Below are positions 51,219-60,044 of a DNA stretch of 64,000 nt, in pieces (positions within the stretch are counted from its first letter, which is position 1; every line of letters begins with the position of its first letter). Both the position numbers and the translations under genes were made by a program. The notes beneath the pieces were generated by a model, which saw only the letters and a list, made by a program, of their open reading frames with translations, did no database searches and had not been told where the DNA came from. The DNA comes from Nocardioides sp. (GTDB lineage Bacteria > Actinomycetota > Actinomycetes > Propionibacteriales > Nocardioidaceae): the NCBI RefSeq assembly GCF_025965415.1, contig NZ_JAOPWY010000085.1:22007-86006 (forward strand). Direction: 5' to 3'.

Positions 51219-51273
51219 CACGCCGACGGCCCGGGGTGGACCCGGGGTTGACGTACCTCACACGGCCGACGAC

Positions 51274-51287
51274 TTGGATCGTTCCAA
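51274..51287. promoter_or_regulatory. Inverted repeat upstream of a small gene
   Basis: TTGGA and TCCAA flank a four-base spacer, 49 bases before the ATG at 51336. It lies in a TTGACG-containing promoter-like stretch and may be an operator. Confidence 0.3.
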
Positions 51288-51335
51288 TCGAGTCGCCAGA
51301 CTGGACGCAGAGGTCCCAACCCTGAGGAGAGACCC

Positions 51336-51578
51336 ATGCGTCTGATCGACGAGCTCAACGAGCTCCACGACTACTACGCGAGCAAGATCGAGGCCGCCAT
51401 CGGCCGCGACGACGTCGAGTCGGCCGAGGCCCTGGCCCAGGCCTACGAGGACGACGCCATCCAGCGGATGGCCGAGCGCGAGGGCCTGACCCACCTGCTC
51501 CCCCTGGAGCGCGCCGTCACGCACGAGAGCTCGCTGCACCGCCTGGCCCGCCGCCTGCGCCCCAGCCGCGCCGCCTAG
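51336..51578 (+). CDS. Small hypothetical protein
   Basis: The 80-residue protein is acidic and helical in its first two-thirds (LIDELNELHDYYASKIEAAI) and basic at its C-terminus (RLARRLRPSR). No domain is recognised; two helices could form a hairpin. GAGGAGAG is well placed before the ATG, and codon use fits the genome. It is convergent with the HAD gene 8 bases away. Confidence 0.65.
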   Translation: MRLIDELNELHDYYASKIEAAIGRDDVESAEALAQAYEDDAIQRMAEREGLTHLLPLERAVTHESSLHRLARRLRPSRAA

Positions 51579-51586
51579 ACCTTGTC

Positions 51587-52411
51587 CTAGGACCTGTCGC
51601 CGGGGAGGTCCGCGCGCAGGTGCAGGTGCTCGATCAGCGGCACCACGTCGGCGATCGAGTCGACGATCTTGGTCGGGCGGTAGGGGAAGCGGCCCACGTC
51701 GCGGCGCTCGGTGGCGCCCGTGGCGACGAGGATCGTGCGCATGCCCGCCTCGAGGCCGCTGATGATGTCGGTGTCCATCCGGTCGCCGATCATCACGGTG
51801 GTCTCCGAGTGCGCCTCCAGCTGGTTGAGCGCACTGCGCATCATCAGCGGGTTGGGCTTGCCGATGAAGTAGGGCGCGCGCCCGGTCGCCGTGCTGATCA
51901 GCGCCGCCACCGAGCCCGTGGCCGGCAGCATCCCCTGCGCGCTCGGCCCGCTCGGGTCGGGGTTGGTCGCGATGAACCTGGCTCCACCGTTGATGAGCCG
52001 GATCGCGCGGGTGATGGCCTCGAACGAGTAGGTCCGGGTCTCCCCGAGCACGACGTAGTCGGGGTCCTGGTCGGTCATGACGTAGCCGATGTCGTGGACC
52101 GCCGCGGTCAGGCCGGTCTCTCCGACGACGTACGCCGACCCTCCCGGACGCTGGTCGTCGAGGAACTGCGCCGTCGCCAGTGCCGACGTCCAGATCGACT
52201 CCTCCGGCACGTCGATCCCGCTGCTGCGCAGCAGGCGCACCCGCAGGTCGCGCGGGGTGAAGATCGAGTTGTTGGTCAGGACCAGGAACGGGATGCCGGT
52301 CTCGCGGAGGGTGGCGATGAACTCCTTCGCCCCGGGGATCGGGTCCTCCTCACGCACGAGGACCCCGTCCATGTCGGTGAGCCAGGTGCGTACGGGTCGG
52401 GGTTCGGTCAC
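51587..52411 (-). CDS. HAD-IIA family hydrolase (NagD type)
   Basis: The 274-residue phosphatase has [12 protein letters not shown] (motif I), LTNNS (motif II), the C2 cap and [16 protein letters not shown] (motif IV). Members dephosphorylate nucleotides, sugar phosphates or 4-nitrophenyl phosphate analogues. It starts at a GTG (52411). It is divergent from chrA. Confidence 0.9.
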   Translation of the reverse strand: MTEPRPVRTWLTDMDGVLVREEDPIPGAKEFIATLRETGIPFLVLTNNSIFTPRDLRVRLLRSSGIDVPEESIWTSALATAQFLDDQRPGGSAYVVGETGLTAAVHDIGYVMTDQDPDYVVLGETRTYSFEAITRAIRLINGGARFIATNPDPSGPSAQGMLPATGSVAALISTATGRAPYFIGKPNPLMMRSALNQLEAHSETTVMIGDRMDTDIISGLEAGMRTILVATGATERRDVGRFPYRPTKIVDSIADVVPLIEHLHLRADLPGDRS

Positions 52412-52526
52412 GGAGTCATTCTCGACCACGGGGTCCGCATCCACACGATCTCGTCCATCTGGTCGGCCCGCACGTAGTCGACCTCTCCGCTTGACTTCGC
52501 CTCCACCCAGGCGGTTCGGTGCTCCC

Positions 52527-53891
52527 GTGCCGGCACCCGAGGAGTCGACCCGTGACGTGATCCCGTTGAGGGTGGCGGCGCGGGCCTGGTTCGCGATCTC
52601 GCTGCAGACCTTCGGTGGTCCCGCGGGCCAGATCGCGGTCATGCAACGGACGCTGGTGGAGGAGAAGCGCTGGATCGGCCAGCAGCGGTTCCTCTTCGCG
52701 CTGTCCTACTGCACGCTGCTCCCCGGCCCCGAGGCCCAGCAGCTGGCGACGTACGTCGGGTGGTTGCTCAACGGCGTGCGCGGTGCCCTGGTCGCCGGCA
52801 TCCTCTTCGTCCTGCCCGGCGTCGTGGCGCTGCTGGTGCTGTCCGGCGTCTACGTCGCCTTCGGCGACACGACCCTCGTCGAGTCGCTCTTCCTGGGCCT
52901 CGCGCCCGCGGTCATCGCCATCGTCCTGCAGGCCGTGGTCCGCGTCGGTCGCAAGGGGCTGGGACATCCGGCCCTCGTGGCGCTCGCGGTGGCGTCGTTC
53001 GTCGCCCTCGCCGGCTTCGGCGTGCCGTTCCCGGTGGTGGTGCTGGCTGCCGCGGTCGTCGGGTGGGCACTGGGCCGCCGGATCCCCACCCTCACCCGGG
53101 CCCCGCGGGCCGCGGCCGACGACGGTCCGCCCCCGCTCGTCAGCGACGACGCGCTCCACAGCGAGCGCCCGTCCGGGCGCCGCGCCGCCCTGGTCCTCGT
53201 CATCGGGCTGGTCGCGTGGTCCGCGCCGGTCGCCCTGGCCGCGCTGCTCTTCGGGCGCACCAGCATCTTCGTCGACCAGGGCGTCTTCTTCTCCGGCGCT
53301 GCGGTGGTGACCTTCGGCGGGGCGTACGCCGTCCTCGCCTACGTCGCCCAGCAGGCCGTCGAGGTCTACCACTGGCTCGCGCCCGGCGAGATGGTCCGCG
53401 GCCTCGCCCTCGCCGAGACCACGCCCGGCCCGCTGATCATGGTGGTGCAGTTCGTCGCGTTCGTCGGCGCCTACCGCGCGCCCGGCGACCTCGACCCGTG
53501 GGTCGCGGCCGTGATCGCCGCCCTGCTCACCACGTGGGTGACGTTCGTGCCCTGCTTCCTCTTCATCCTGCTCGGGGCGCCGTACGTCGAGCGTCTCCGC
53601 GGCAACCGCGACCTCGCCGCCGCGCTGGCCGGCATCACCGCGGCCGTCGTCGGCGTGATCGCGAGCCTGGCGGTCTTCTTCGCCCTGCACACGCTCTTCG
53701 ACGAGACCGGTCGGGTGACCACGGGTCCGCTCGACCTGGAGCACCCGGTGCTCGCGTCCCTCGACCCGGCCGCCCTCGCGATCACCGCGCTGGGGTGCGT
53801 GCTGATCTTCTGGCGGGGCTGGTCCGTGCTCCGGACGCTCGGCGCCTGCGCGCTGGCCGGGATCGTGGTCGGGCTGGCGCTGTCGGCGTGA
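52527..53891 (+). CDS. chrA: Chromate efflux transporter
   Basis: The 454-residue protein has two homologous CHR halves, as expected of long-chain Chr[20 protein letters not shown] and [18 protein letters not shown] in the first, and [17 protein letters not shown] with [19 protein letters not shown] in the second. About ten transmembrane helices are predicted. It exports chromate. GTG 52527 is chosen; a later GTG at 52557 is possible. Confidence 0.9.
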   Translation: MPAPEESTRDVIPLRVAARAWFAISLQTFGGPAGQIAVMQRTLVEEKRWIGQQRFLFALSYCTLLPGPEAQQLATYVGWLLNGVRGALVAGILFVLPGVVALLVLSGVYVAFGDTTLVESLFLGLAPAVIAIVLQAVVRVGRKGLGHPALVALAVASFVALAGFGVPFPVVVLAAAVVGWALGRRIPTLTRAPRAAADDGPPPLVSDDALHSERPSGRRAALVLVIGLVAWSAPVALAALLFGRTSIFVDQGVFFSGAAVVTFGGAYAVLAYVAQQAVEVYHWLAPGEMVRGLALAETTPGPLIMVVQFVAFVGAYRAPGDLDPWVAAVIAALLTTWVTFVPCFLFILLGAPYVERLRGNRDLAAALAGITAAVVGVIASLAVFFALHTLFDETGRVTTGPLDLEHPVLASLDPAALAITALGCVLIFWRGWSVLRTLGACALAGIVVGLALSA

Positions 53892-53894
53892 GCC

Positions 53895-56405
53895 TCAGCC
53901 CCGGACGTCCACTGGGACGTCGTCGGCCGCGTGGTGCACCGGGTGGGTGCGCTCGAGCTTCGCGCCCTCGACATCGACGTCCGGGAGGATCCGGTCGAGC
54001 CACCTCGGCAGCCACCAGGCGCTCTCGCCCAGCAGGTGCATCGCGGCCGGGATGAGCAGCATCCGGACCACGAACGCGTCGAGGAGCACCCCGAACGCCA
54101 GCCCGAAACCGATCGGCTTGATGGTCGCGTCGTGGGAGAAGATGAAGCCCGCGAAGACGGAGATCATGATGATCGCCGCGGCCGTCACCACGGCCCGGCC
54201 GGCCCGCAGGCCGTGCTGGACGGCCACCCGCGCCGGCGCCCCGTGGGCGTAGGCCTCGCGCATGCCGGACACCAGGAACAGCTGGTAGTCCATCGCCAGG
54301 CCGAACAGGATGCCCGTGGCGATGATCGGCAGGAAGCTCAGCACCGGTCCCGGCGCGTGCACGCCGAACAGGTCGGCCAGGAAGCCGATCTGGAAGATCG
54401 CGGTGATCCCGCCGAAGGCCGCGAGCAGCGAGAGCACGAAGCCGAGGGTCGCGGTCAGCGGCACGAGGATCGAGCGGAAGACGAGGACCAGGATGAGCAG
54501 CGAGAGCCCGACCACCAGCACGAGGTAGAGCGGGAGCACCTCGGACAGCTTGTCGGAGATGTCGATGCCGGCGCTGGCGTTGCCGGCCACGCCGAGCGTG
54601 GCCTCGCCGCCGGAGACCGTGGTCGGGGTGTACGACCGGAGGTTCTGGACCAGCTCGGCGGTCGACTCGCTCGACGGTGAGCCAGCGGGGACGACCTGGA
54701 ACGCCAGGGCACTGCGATCCTCCGACGCGCCGATCGGCACGACGGCCTCGACGTTCCAGACCCGGCCGAGCTGCTCGCCGACCGCGGCCTGCTCGGCGAT
54801 GACGTCGTCCTCGCTCACGGGCCCGGGCAGGTCGGCGACGACCAGCAGCGGGCCGTTGGAACCGTCACCGAACTTCTCCGCCTGGATGTCGTACGCCTTG
54901 AAGCCGGCGGAGTCCGGCGGCTGGGTCGAGCCGTCGGGGAGCCCGAGGCGCATCTGCGTCGCGGGGGCGGCCACGACGAGGAGCGCGGCCACGCCGAGGC
55001 CGAGCACCGTCCACGCGCGGGTGGTGCTCATCGGCTTGTCGCGGTCCGTGATCGCCGCGTCGTCCTCGTACGTCGTACCGGCGTCGAGGAGTGCCCGCTC
55101 GCGGCGGCGCAGGATCCGCCGGCCCACCAGGGCGAGGACGGCGGGGGTGAGGGTGATGGCCATCAGGATGGCGACGAGCACGGCGACGGCGCCGACCGTG
55201 CCCATCAGGCCGAGGAACCCGACGCCGGTGACGTTGAGGGCGAGCAGCGCCACGATGACGGTCACGCCGGCGAAGACGACCGCGTTGCCCGACGTGCCGT
55301 TGGCCAGGCCGATCGACTCGTGGAGCTCGGCGCCCTGCTTCAGCTGGCGGCGGTGGCGGTTGATGATGAAGAGGGAGTAGTCGATGCCGACCGCGAGGCC
55401 CAGCATCACGCCGAGCACCGGCGTGACGGAGACGAAGTCGACGATCCCGGAGAAGGACAGGGAGGCGAGCGACGCGACGGCGACCCCCAGCAGCGCGGTC
55501 AGCAGCGGCAGGGCGGCGCCGAGCACGGTGCCGAGCATGACGAACAGGACGATCGCGGCGACGACGACGCCGGCGATCTCGCCCGGGCCGAGGATCGACG
55601 GGACGGTCTGCGCGATGTCCTGCGAGGGATGGACGTCGACGCCGTCGATGCCGGCGTCGGCGACCAGGGCCTCGATCTCGGTCTTGACCTCGGCGGTGAC
55701 CTCGTTGGTCGACACGTCGAAGGTGACGTTTGCGACAGCGGCACTGCCGTCGGCCGACACCGTGCGGAAGCCGGACCCCAGCTCGGAGAGGGTGGCGCCC
55801 TGCTCCAGCCGGGGTGCCTGCTCGTCGACCAGTGCCCGCTGCCGGTCCAGCACTGCCTGGCCGTCGTCGAGCTGCTGCTCGGCGGCATCGAGCTGGTCGC
55901 GGACGGCGGCGAGGGTGCCGGCCTCGCGCGCCTGGGCGCGCTGGTCGGCCAGCGCCGCACGGCCGGCGTCGATCTGTGCCTGACCCTCACTGAGCCGCGC
56001 CAGGCCGTCGTCGAGCTGCTGGCGGCCGTCGGCCACCCGCTCGGCCGACGAGTCCAGCTGGTCCTGGGTGGCGAACGGGTCCGACACGTCGGCGACGGAG
56101 TCGACCTCCGCGACCTGGTCGAACAGCGTGGCCAGGCCGGCCTGCTGCTCGGCGGTGAGGGCCGAGCCGTCGGTCGTCTCGGCGACGATCGCGCCGGCGC
56201 CGCCGCCGGCCCCCTCGAACTCGCGCTCCAGCTGCTGGGAGACCCGCGTCGTGGGGGTGTCGGGCAGCGTGATGTTGGTGGACAGCGCGCCCGCGAACGA
56301 CACGTACGTCACCGCCGTCAGCGCCAGGAGGGCCAGCCAGGAGCCGATCACGATCCAGTGGCGGCGCGCGGCGAGGCGGCCGATGCGATAGAGGAGCTCA
56401 GCCAT
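53895..56405 (-). CDS. MMPL family transporter
   Basis: The 836-residue RND/MmpL protein has a first helix near the N-terminus, a large extracytoplasmic loop with a coiled-coil of Gln/Leu/Asp heptads (about 115-190), a cluster of helices with GLAVGIDYSLFIINRHR and a second with FGLAMDYQLFLVSGMRE. The Asp-Tyr pairs carry protons. It likely exports a lipid or drug. The start lies 54 bases after the tetR gene on the same strand, so TetR probably controls it. Confidence 0.92.
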   Translation of the reverse strand: MAELLYRIGRLAARRHWIVIGSWLALLALTAVTYVSFAGALSTNITLPDTPTTRVSQQLEREFEGAGGGAGAIVAETTDGSALTAEQQAGLATLFDQVAEVDSVADVSDPFATQDQLDSSAERVADGRQQLDDGLARLSEGQAQIDAGRAALADQRAQAREAGTLAAVRDQLDAAEQQLDDGQAVLDRQRALVDEQAPRLEQGATLSELGSGFRTVSADGSAAVANVTFDVSTNEVTAEVKTEIEALVADAGIDGVDVHPSQDIAQTVPSILGPGEIAGVVVAAIVLFVMLGTVLGAALPLLTALLGVAVASLASLSFSGIVDFVSVTPVLGVMLGLAVGIDYSLFIINRHRRQLKQGAELHESIGLANGTSGNAVVFAGVTVIVALLALNVTGVGFLGLMGTVGAVAVLVAILMAITLTPAVLALVGRRILRRRERALLDAGTTYEDDAAITDRDKPMSTTRAWTVLGLGVAALLVVAAPATQMRLGLPDGSTQPPDSAGFKAYDIQAEKFGDGSNGPLLVVADLPGPVSEDDVIAEQAAVGEQLGRVWNVEAVVPIGASEDRSALAFQVVPAGSPSSESTAELVQNLRSYTPTTVSGGEATLGVAGNASAGIDISDKLSEVLPLYLVLVVGLSLLILVLVFRSILVPLTATLGFVLSLLAAFGGITAIFQIGFLADLFGVHAPGPVLSFLPIIATGILFGLAMDYQLFLVSGMREAYAHGAPARVAVQHGLRAGRAVVTAAAIIMISVFAGFIFSHDATIKPIGFGLAFGVLLDAFVVRMLLIPAAMHLLGESAWWLPRWLDRILPDVDVEGAKLERTHPVHHAADDVPVDVRG

Positions 56406-56459
56406 GTCGGGTGAGGGGCCTTTCGTGCCGTGGGTGGGTGGGTGGGGTGGTCGGGTGGC

Positions 56460-57119
56460 TCAGCCGGCGTAGCCGGACCGGAGTCGGTGCATGAGGCGGT
56501 CGAGCAGTCGGTCCCAGTCGGTCCGGGCATCGCCCGGCACGGCGGTGGTCAGGTCGGGGTGCTCCTCGACCCAGCGCCGACCGATCGCGGCGAGCCCACT
56601 GGTGAGCAACGCCAGGGTGAGCTCGAGATCGAGGGGGTCGACGCCGGGCGCGCGGGCCACGAGTCGCTCGCGGAGCCGTCCGACGACGTGCTCCAGTGCG
56701 GTGCGGGAGATCGTGTCAGCGCGCTCGTCGGCCGGGTCGGGTGCACCGAGGACCCGGTGGATCGTCGCGACAGCGGTGGGCAGGTCGACCGACCGGGTGG
56801 ACTCGCACAGGGCCTCGAGCGCCGCTCGGCTCCCGGCCTCGCCCGCCGGGAGGGTCGCGGTGCCCCGCTCGAGGCTGTCGAGGAGCTCGACGGTGACCTC
56901 GGTGAAGATCTGTTCGCACACCGCGACCAGCAGCTGGTCGACCCCGGCGAAGTGGTTGAAGACCGTCCGTCGGGAGACGCCGGCGACCTCCGCCACCCCC
57001 TCGACGGTGAAGCCGTCGGGACCGTGGTCGGTGGCCAGCGCGCGGGCCGCCTCGACGATGGCGAGGTGCCGCTGCTCGCGCAGATGGGTGCGCCTGTCGT
57101 CGGAGGAGGAGCAGATCAC
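56460..57119 (-). CDS. TetR family transcriptional regulator
   Basis: The 219-residue repressor has the N-terminal helix-turn-helix FTVEGVAEVAGVSRRTVFNH and a variable ligand-binding domain. GTG 57119 is chosen: an upstream frame to 57158 would translate the palindromic operator. It precedes the MmpL gene and probably represses it and itself. The regulatory ligand is unknown. Confidence 0.85.
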   Translation of the reverse strand: MICSSSDDRRTHLREQRHLAIVEAARALATDHGPDGFTVEGVAEVAGVSRRTVFNHFAGVDQLLVAVCEQIFTEVTVELLDSLERGTATLPAGEAGSRAALEALCESTRSVDLPTAVATIHRVLGAPDPADERADTISRTALEHVVGRLRERLVARAPGVDPLDLELTLALLTSGLAAIGRRWVEEHPDLTTAVPGDARTDWDRLLDRLMHRLRSGYAG

Positions 57120-57130
57120 GTGGCCTAGTG

Positions 57131-57145
57131 TTGCACTCAGTGCAA
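57131..57145. promoter_or_regulatory. Perfect TetR-type operator palindrome
   Basis: TTGCACTCAGTGCAA has 7-bp perfect half-sites about one central base. It lies 11 bases before the tetR GTG and 48 before the ATG of the divergent fused transporter, so one repressor dimer could control both sides. Confidence 0.7.
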
Positions 57146-57193
57146 ATGCCCGGGTCATTGCCGGTGGTCGAGCCCGTCGGACAGGATCTGCGC

Positions 57194-58702
57194 ATGGGCG
57201 GCGGCGAGGCAGGGACCAGTACGACGCGTGCGGCAGGGCCCGGACTCGGTCCGTGGGTGGCGGCGGCGCTCGTCTTCGGCTCGTCCGCCGCGGTCCTGGT
57301 CGTCGAGCTGGTCGCGCTGCGGCTGCTGGCGCCCTACTACGGGCTGACCCTCGAGACGAACACGATGGTGATCGGCCTCGCCCTGACCGCCATCGCTGTG
57401 GGCACGTGGGCCGGCGGCTCGAGCGCCGACCGGGTCGCGCCGCGCCACCTGCTCGGCCCCCTGCTCGGCATCTCCGGTGCCGCGGTCGCGCTGACGCCGA
57501 CCCTCGTGCGGGGCGCGGCAGCCTCCGGCAACCCGGGCCTGCTCCTCATCACCGCCACCCTGTCGATCCTCGTCCCGGGCGCGCTGCTCTCGGCCGTGAC
57601 GCCGGTCGTGATCAAGCTGCGGCTCACCAGCCTCCACCAGACCGGCAGCGTCGTCGGCCACCTGTCGGGGGTCGGCACCGTGGGTGCGATCGTCGGCACC
57701 GTGCTGACCGGCTTCGTGCTGATCTCGCGTGTGCCGGTCAGCGGGATCCTCGTCGGGCTCGGCATCGTCCTGCTCGTGACGTCGGTGGCTGTCCAGGTGG
57801 CCGGTCGCCGCGGCCGCGGCGACGTCGTGCTGGGCCTCGTGGTGGCGCTGGCGAGCCTCGGCGCGGCGCTCTCACCGAGCGGCTGCGACGTCGAGACGAC
57901 GTACCACTGCCTCGCGGTCACCGCCGACCCCGACCGCTCCACCGGCCGGACCCTGGTCCTCGACGGGCTGCGCCACTCCTACGTCGACCTCGAGGACGCG
58001 ACCCACCTCGAGTTCGCCTACGTCGAGGCGATGGCGTCGGTGACCGACACCGCCTTCGCGGAGAACGAGCCCCTGGCCGTCTACCACCTGGGGGCCGGTG
58101 GGCTCACGCTGCCGCGCTACCTCTCCACGACCCGTCCGGGCACGACGAGCGACGTGTCGGAGATCGACGCCGGCGTGGTCGCGGCCGACGTACGCCTGCT
58201 GGGCGGATCGCTGCCCGACGGCGTCGAGGTCGATGTGGAGGACGGCCGCCTCGCGATCGCCGACCTGTCCCCGGACAGCCTCGACCTCGTCGTCGGCGAC
58301 GCCTTCGGCGGCGTCAGCGTCCCGTGGCACCTCGCGACGGTCGAGGCGGTCGGCGGGCTGGAGGAGGCGCTGGCCGAGGACGGCGTCTACGTCGCCAACC
58401 TCATCGACTTCGGCCCGCTCGACTTCGCCCGCGCCGCCGTCGCGACGACGGCGGAGGTCTTCGACCACGTGGCCCTGCTCGCCGAGCCGTCCGCGCTGGC
58501 GGGCGAGGACGGGGGCAACCTCGTCGTGGTCGGCTCGGACGCACCGCTCGACGTCGCGGCCGTGGTCGAGGCGATGGGCGAGCGCGACCTCGCGTGGGAC
58601 GCGCTCGCCGGCGACGGGCTCGACGACTGGATCGGCGACGCGCCCGTCCTCACCGACGACTACGCCCCGGTCGACCAGCTGTTGACGCCGTACTCCCGCT
58701 AG
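57194..58702 (+). CDS. Fused MFS-like membrane and spermidine synthase-like protein
   Basis: The 502-residue protein has about seven or eight N-terminal transmembrane helices, beginning AALVFGSSAAVLVVELVALR with the LGSG-like ELVALRLLAPYYG motif of these fusions, and a C-terminal Rossmann domain of the spermidine synthase type. The nucleotide-binding glycine motif is HLGAGGLTLPRY instead of GGGDG, so the usual catalytic Asp is missing there, though VVGDAFGG keeps the second Asp. Polyamine synthesis is therefore doubtful. ATG 57194 is used. Confidence 0.85.
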   Translation: MGGGEAGTSTTRAAGPGLGPWVAAALVFGSSAAVLVVELVALRLLAPYYGLTLETNTMVIGLALTAIAVGTWAGGSSADRVAPRHLLGPLLGISGAAVALTPTLVRGAAASGNPGLLLITATLSILVPGALLSAVTPVVIKLRLTSLHQTGSVVGHLSGVGTVGAIVGTVLTGFVLISRVPVSGILVGLGIVLLVTSVAVQVAGRRGRGDVVLGLVVALASLGAALSPSGCDVETTYHCLAVTADPDRSTGRTLVLDGLRHSYVDLEDATHLEFAYVEAMASVTDTAFAENEPLAVYHLGAGGLTLPRYLSTTRPGTTSDVSEIDAGVVAADVRLLGGSLPDGVEVDVEDGRLAIADLSPDSLDLVVGDAFGGVSVPWHLATVEAVGGLEEALAEDGVYVANLIDFGPLDFARAAVATTAEVFDHVALLAEPSALAGEDGGNLVVVGSDAPLDVAAVVEAMGERDLAWDALAGDGLDDWIGDAPVLTDDYAPVDQLLTPYSR

Positions 58703-58711
58703 CCCCTCGCG

Positions 58712-59749
58712 TCAGCGGGTGGGATCGATGATCGTCATGCCGGCGACGGTCGCGCCGTCGAAGCCGGGCAGCAGCGCCGCCGCCTCCTCGAGCCCGATGG
58801 TCCGCTCGACGAGCCGCTGCGGCTGGAGCGCCCCGCTGCGGATCAGCTCCATCATCGGCGGGTAGTCGGCCGCCGACATGCCGTGGCTGCCGAGGAGGTC
58901 GAGCTCCCACGCGATGACGCGCGCCATCGGCACCCGGGGGTGACCCTCGACGGGTGGCAGGAGCCCGACCTGGGCGAGGCGACCTCTCCGGCGGAGGCTG
59001 AGGATCGCGTCGGCGCAGGTCTGCTCACTGCCGACGGCGTCGACGGCGACGTGGCTGCCGCCGTCGGTGAGGCGGCCGACGGCCGCAGGGACGTCCCTCC
59101 CGTCGGCGAGCAGGGTGTGCTCGGCGCCGAGGTCGGCGGCCACGGCGAGCGCCTCCGGGTTGCGGTCCACCGCGACCACCCGTGCACCGACCGCCCGCGC
59201 GATCATCACTGCGCTGAGCCCGACACCGCCGGCGCCGACGACGGTGACCCACTCGCCCTCCGCGACCCGGGCCCGCCCGACGAGCGCGCGGAAGGCCGTG
59301 GCGAACCGGCACCCGAGGCTCGCCGCGGTGGCGAAGTCGATCGCGGCGGGCAGGGCGACGAGGTTGGTGTCGGCGGCGTGGAGGGCGACGTGCTCTGCGA
59401 ACGACCCCCAGTGGGTGAAGCCCGGCTGCTCCTGGTCGGGGCAGACCTGCGCGTTGCCCGACCGGCACCACTCGCAGCGCCCGCACCCGCACACGAACGG
59501 GACCGTGACCCGGTCGCCGACCTGCCAGCGGGTGACGTCCGGGCCCACCTCGGCGACCACCCCGGCGAGCTCGTGGCCCGGCACGTGCGGAAAGGCGATG
59601 TCGTCGTGTCCCGCCCACGCGTGCCAGTCGCTGCGGCACATCCCGGTCGCCATCACGCGTACGACGACCCCGCCCACGGGTGCCGAGGGCTGCGGGACGT
59701 CGCGGACCTCGGGCTGGGAGCGGACGGCGTCGATCATCACTGCGCGCAT
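58712..59749 (-). CDS. Zinc-dependent alcohol dehydrogenase
   Basis: The 345-residue medium-chain dehydrogenase has the catalytic zinc ligands (GMCRSDWHAW, VPGHELAGVV), the structural zinc lobe CGCGRCEWCRSGNAQVC with four cysteines, and VVGAGGVGLSAVMIARA for NAD(P). It should oxidise an alcohol or polyol. It resembles the group of alcohol dehydrogenases with broad substrates. It is convergent with the fused MFS gene and starts at an ATG. Confidence 0.9.
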   Translation of the reverse strand: MRAVMIDAVRSQPEVRDVPQPSAPVGGVVVRVMATGMCRSDWHAWAGHDDIAFPHVPGHELAGVVAEVGPDVTRWQVGDRVTVPFVCGCGRCEWCRSGNAQVCPDQEQPGFTHWGSFAEHVALHAADTNLVALPAAIDFATAASLGCRFATAFRALVGRARVAEGEWVTVVGAGGVGLSAVMIARAVGARVVAVDRNPEALAVAADLGAEHTLLADGRDVPAAVGRLTDGGSHVAVDAVGSEQTCADAILSLRRRGRLAQVGLLPPVEGHPRVPMARVIAWELDLLGSHGMSAADYPPMMELIRSGALQPQRLVERTIGLEEAAALLPGFDGATVAGMTIIDPTR

Positions 59750-59784
59750 GGGACGTGATCCTGTCGCACGGACCCCGGACACGA

Positions 59785-59819
59785 CGATCGGGCCGGCCCA
59801 CGAAGGACCGGCCCGATCG
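59785..59819 (-). terminator. Terminator of the tRNA-Ser gene
   Basis: A perfect 12-bp stem (59785-59796 with 59808-59819) with an 11-base loop lies just downstream of the minus-strand tRNA. Confidence 0.8.
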
Positions 59820-59821
59820 GT

Positions 59822-59911
59822 TGGCGGTGGCGGTGGGATTTGAACCCACGGTGGGTTTGACCCCACACAACATTTCGAGTGTTGCACCTTCGGCCGCTCG
59901 GACACGCCACC
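59822..59911 (-). tRNA. tRNA-Ser (anticodon CGA)
   Basis: On the minus strand the sequence folds as a class II tRNA: acceptor GGTGGCG paired with CGCCACC, anticodon stem CAACA/TGTTG with loop CTCGAAA (anticodon CGA), a long variable arm, T-arm GTGGG/CCCAC with TTCAAAT, discriminator G and encoded CCA (59824-59822). The long variable arm is expected for serine. It decodes UCG. Confidence 0.97.
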
Positions 59912-59918
59912 GCGAGGA

Positions 59919-59924
59919 ACATTA
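59919..59924 (-). promoter_or_regulatory. -10 element for tRNA-Ser
   Basis: TAATGT lies seven bases before the tRNA 5' end at 59911 on the minus strand. Confidence 0.6.
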
Positions 59925-60044
59925 GCGGAGGGTGAGCGCGAGCCGAAAATCCAGCAACTGGGCCAGTGCCGTGGTGCGTGGGGGCGTACGACGGTAGTTT
60001 GCGCCACACGCAGGTGCTCGCGCAGAGCGCGGGGGAAAGGAGCG

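Noticed and set aside
57120..57158. Longer start for the TetR gene
   Set aside because: It would translate the perfect operator palindrome and adds residues not resembling TetR proteins.
59822..59911. Integration site at tRNA-Ser
   Set aside because: No integrase, no repeated 3' tRNA fragment and housekeeping genes on both sides.
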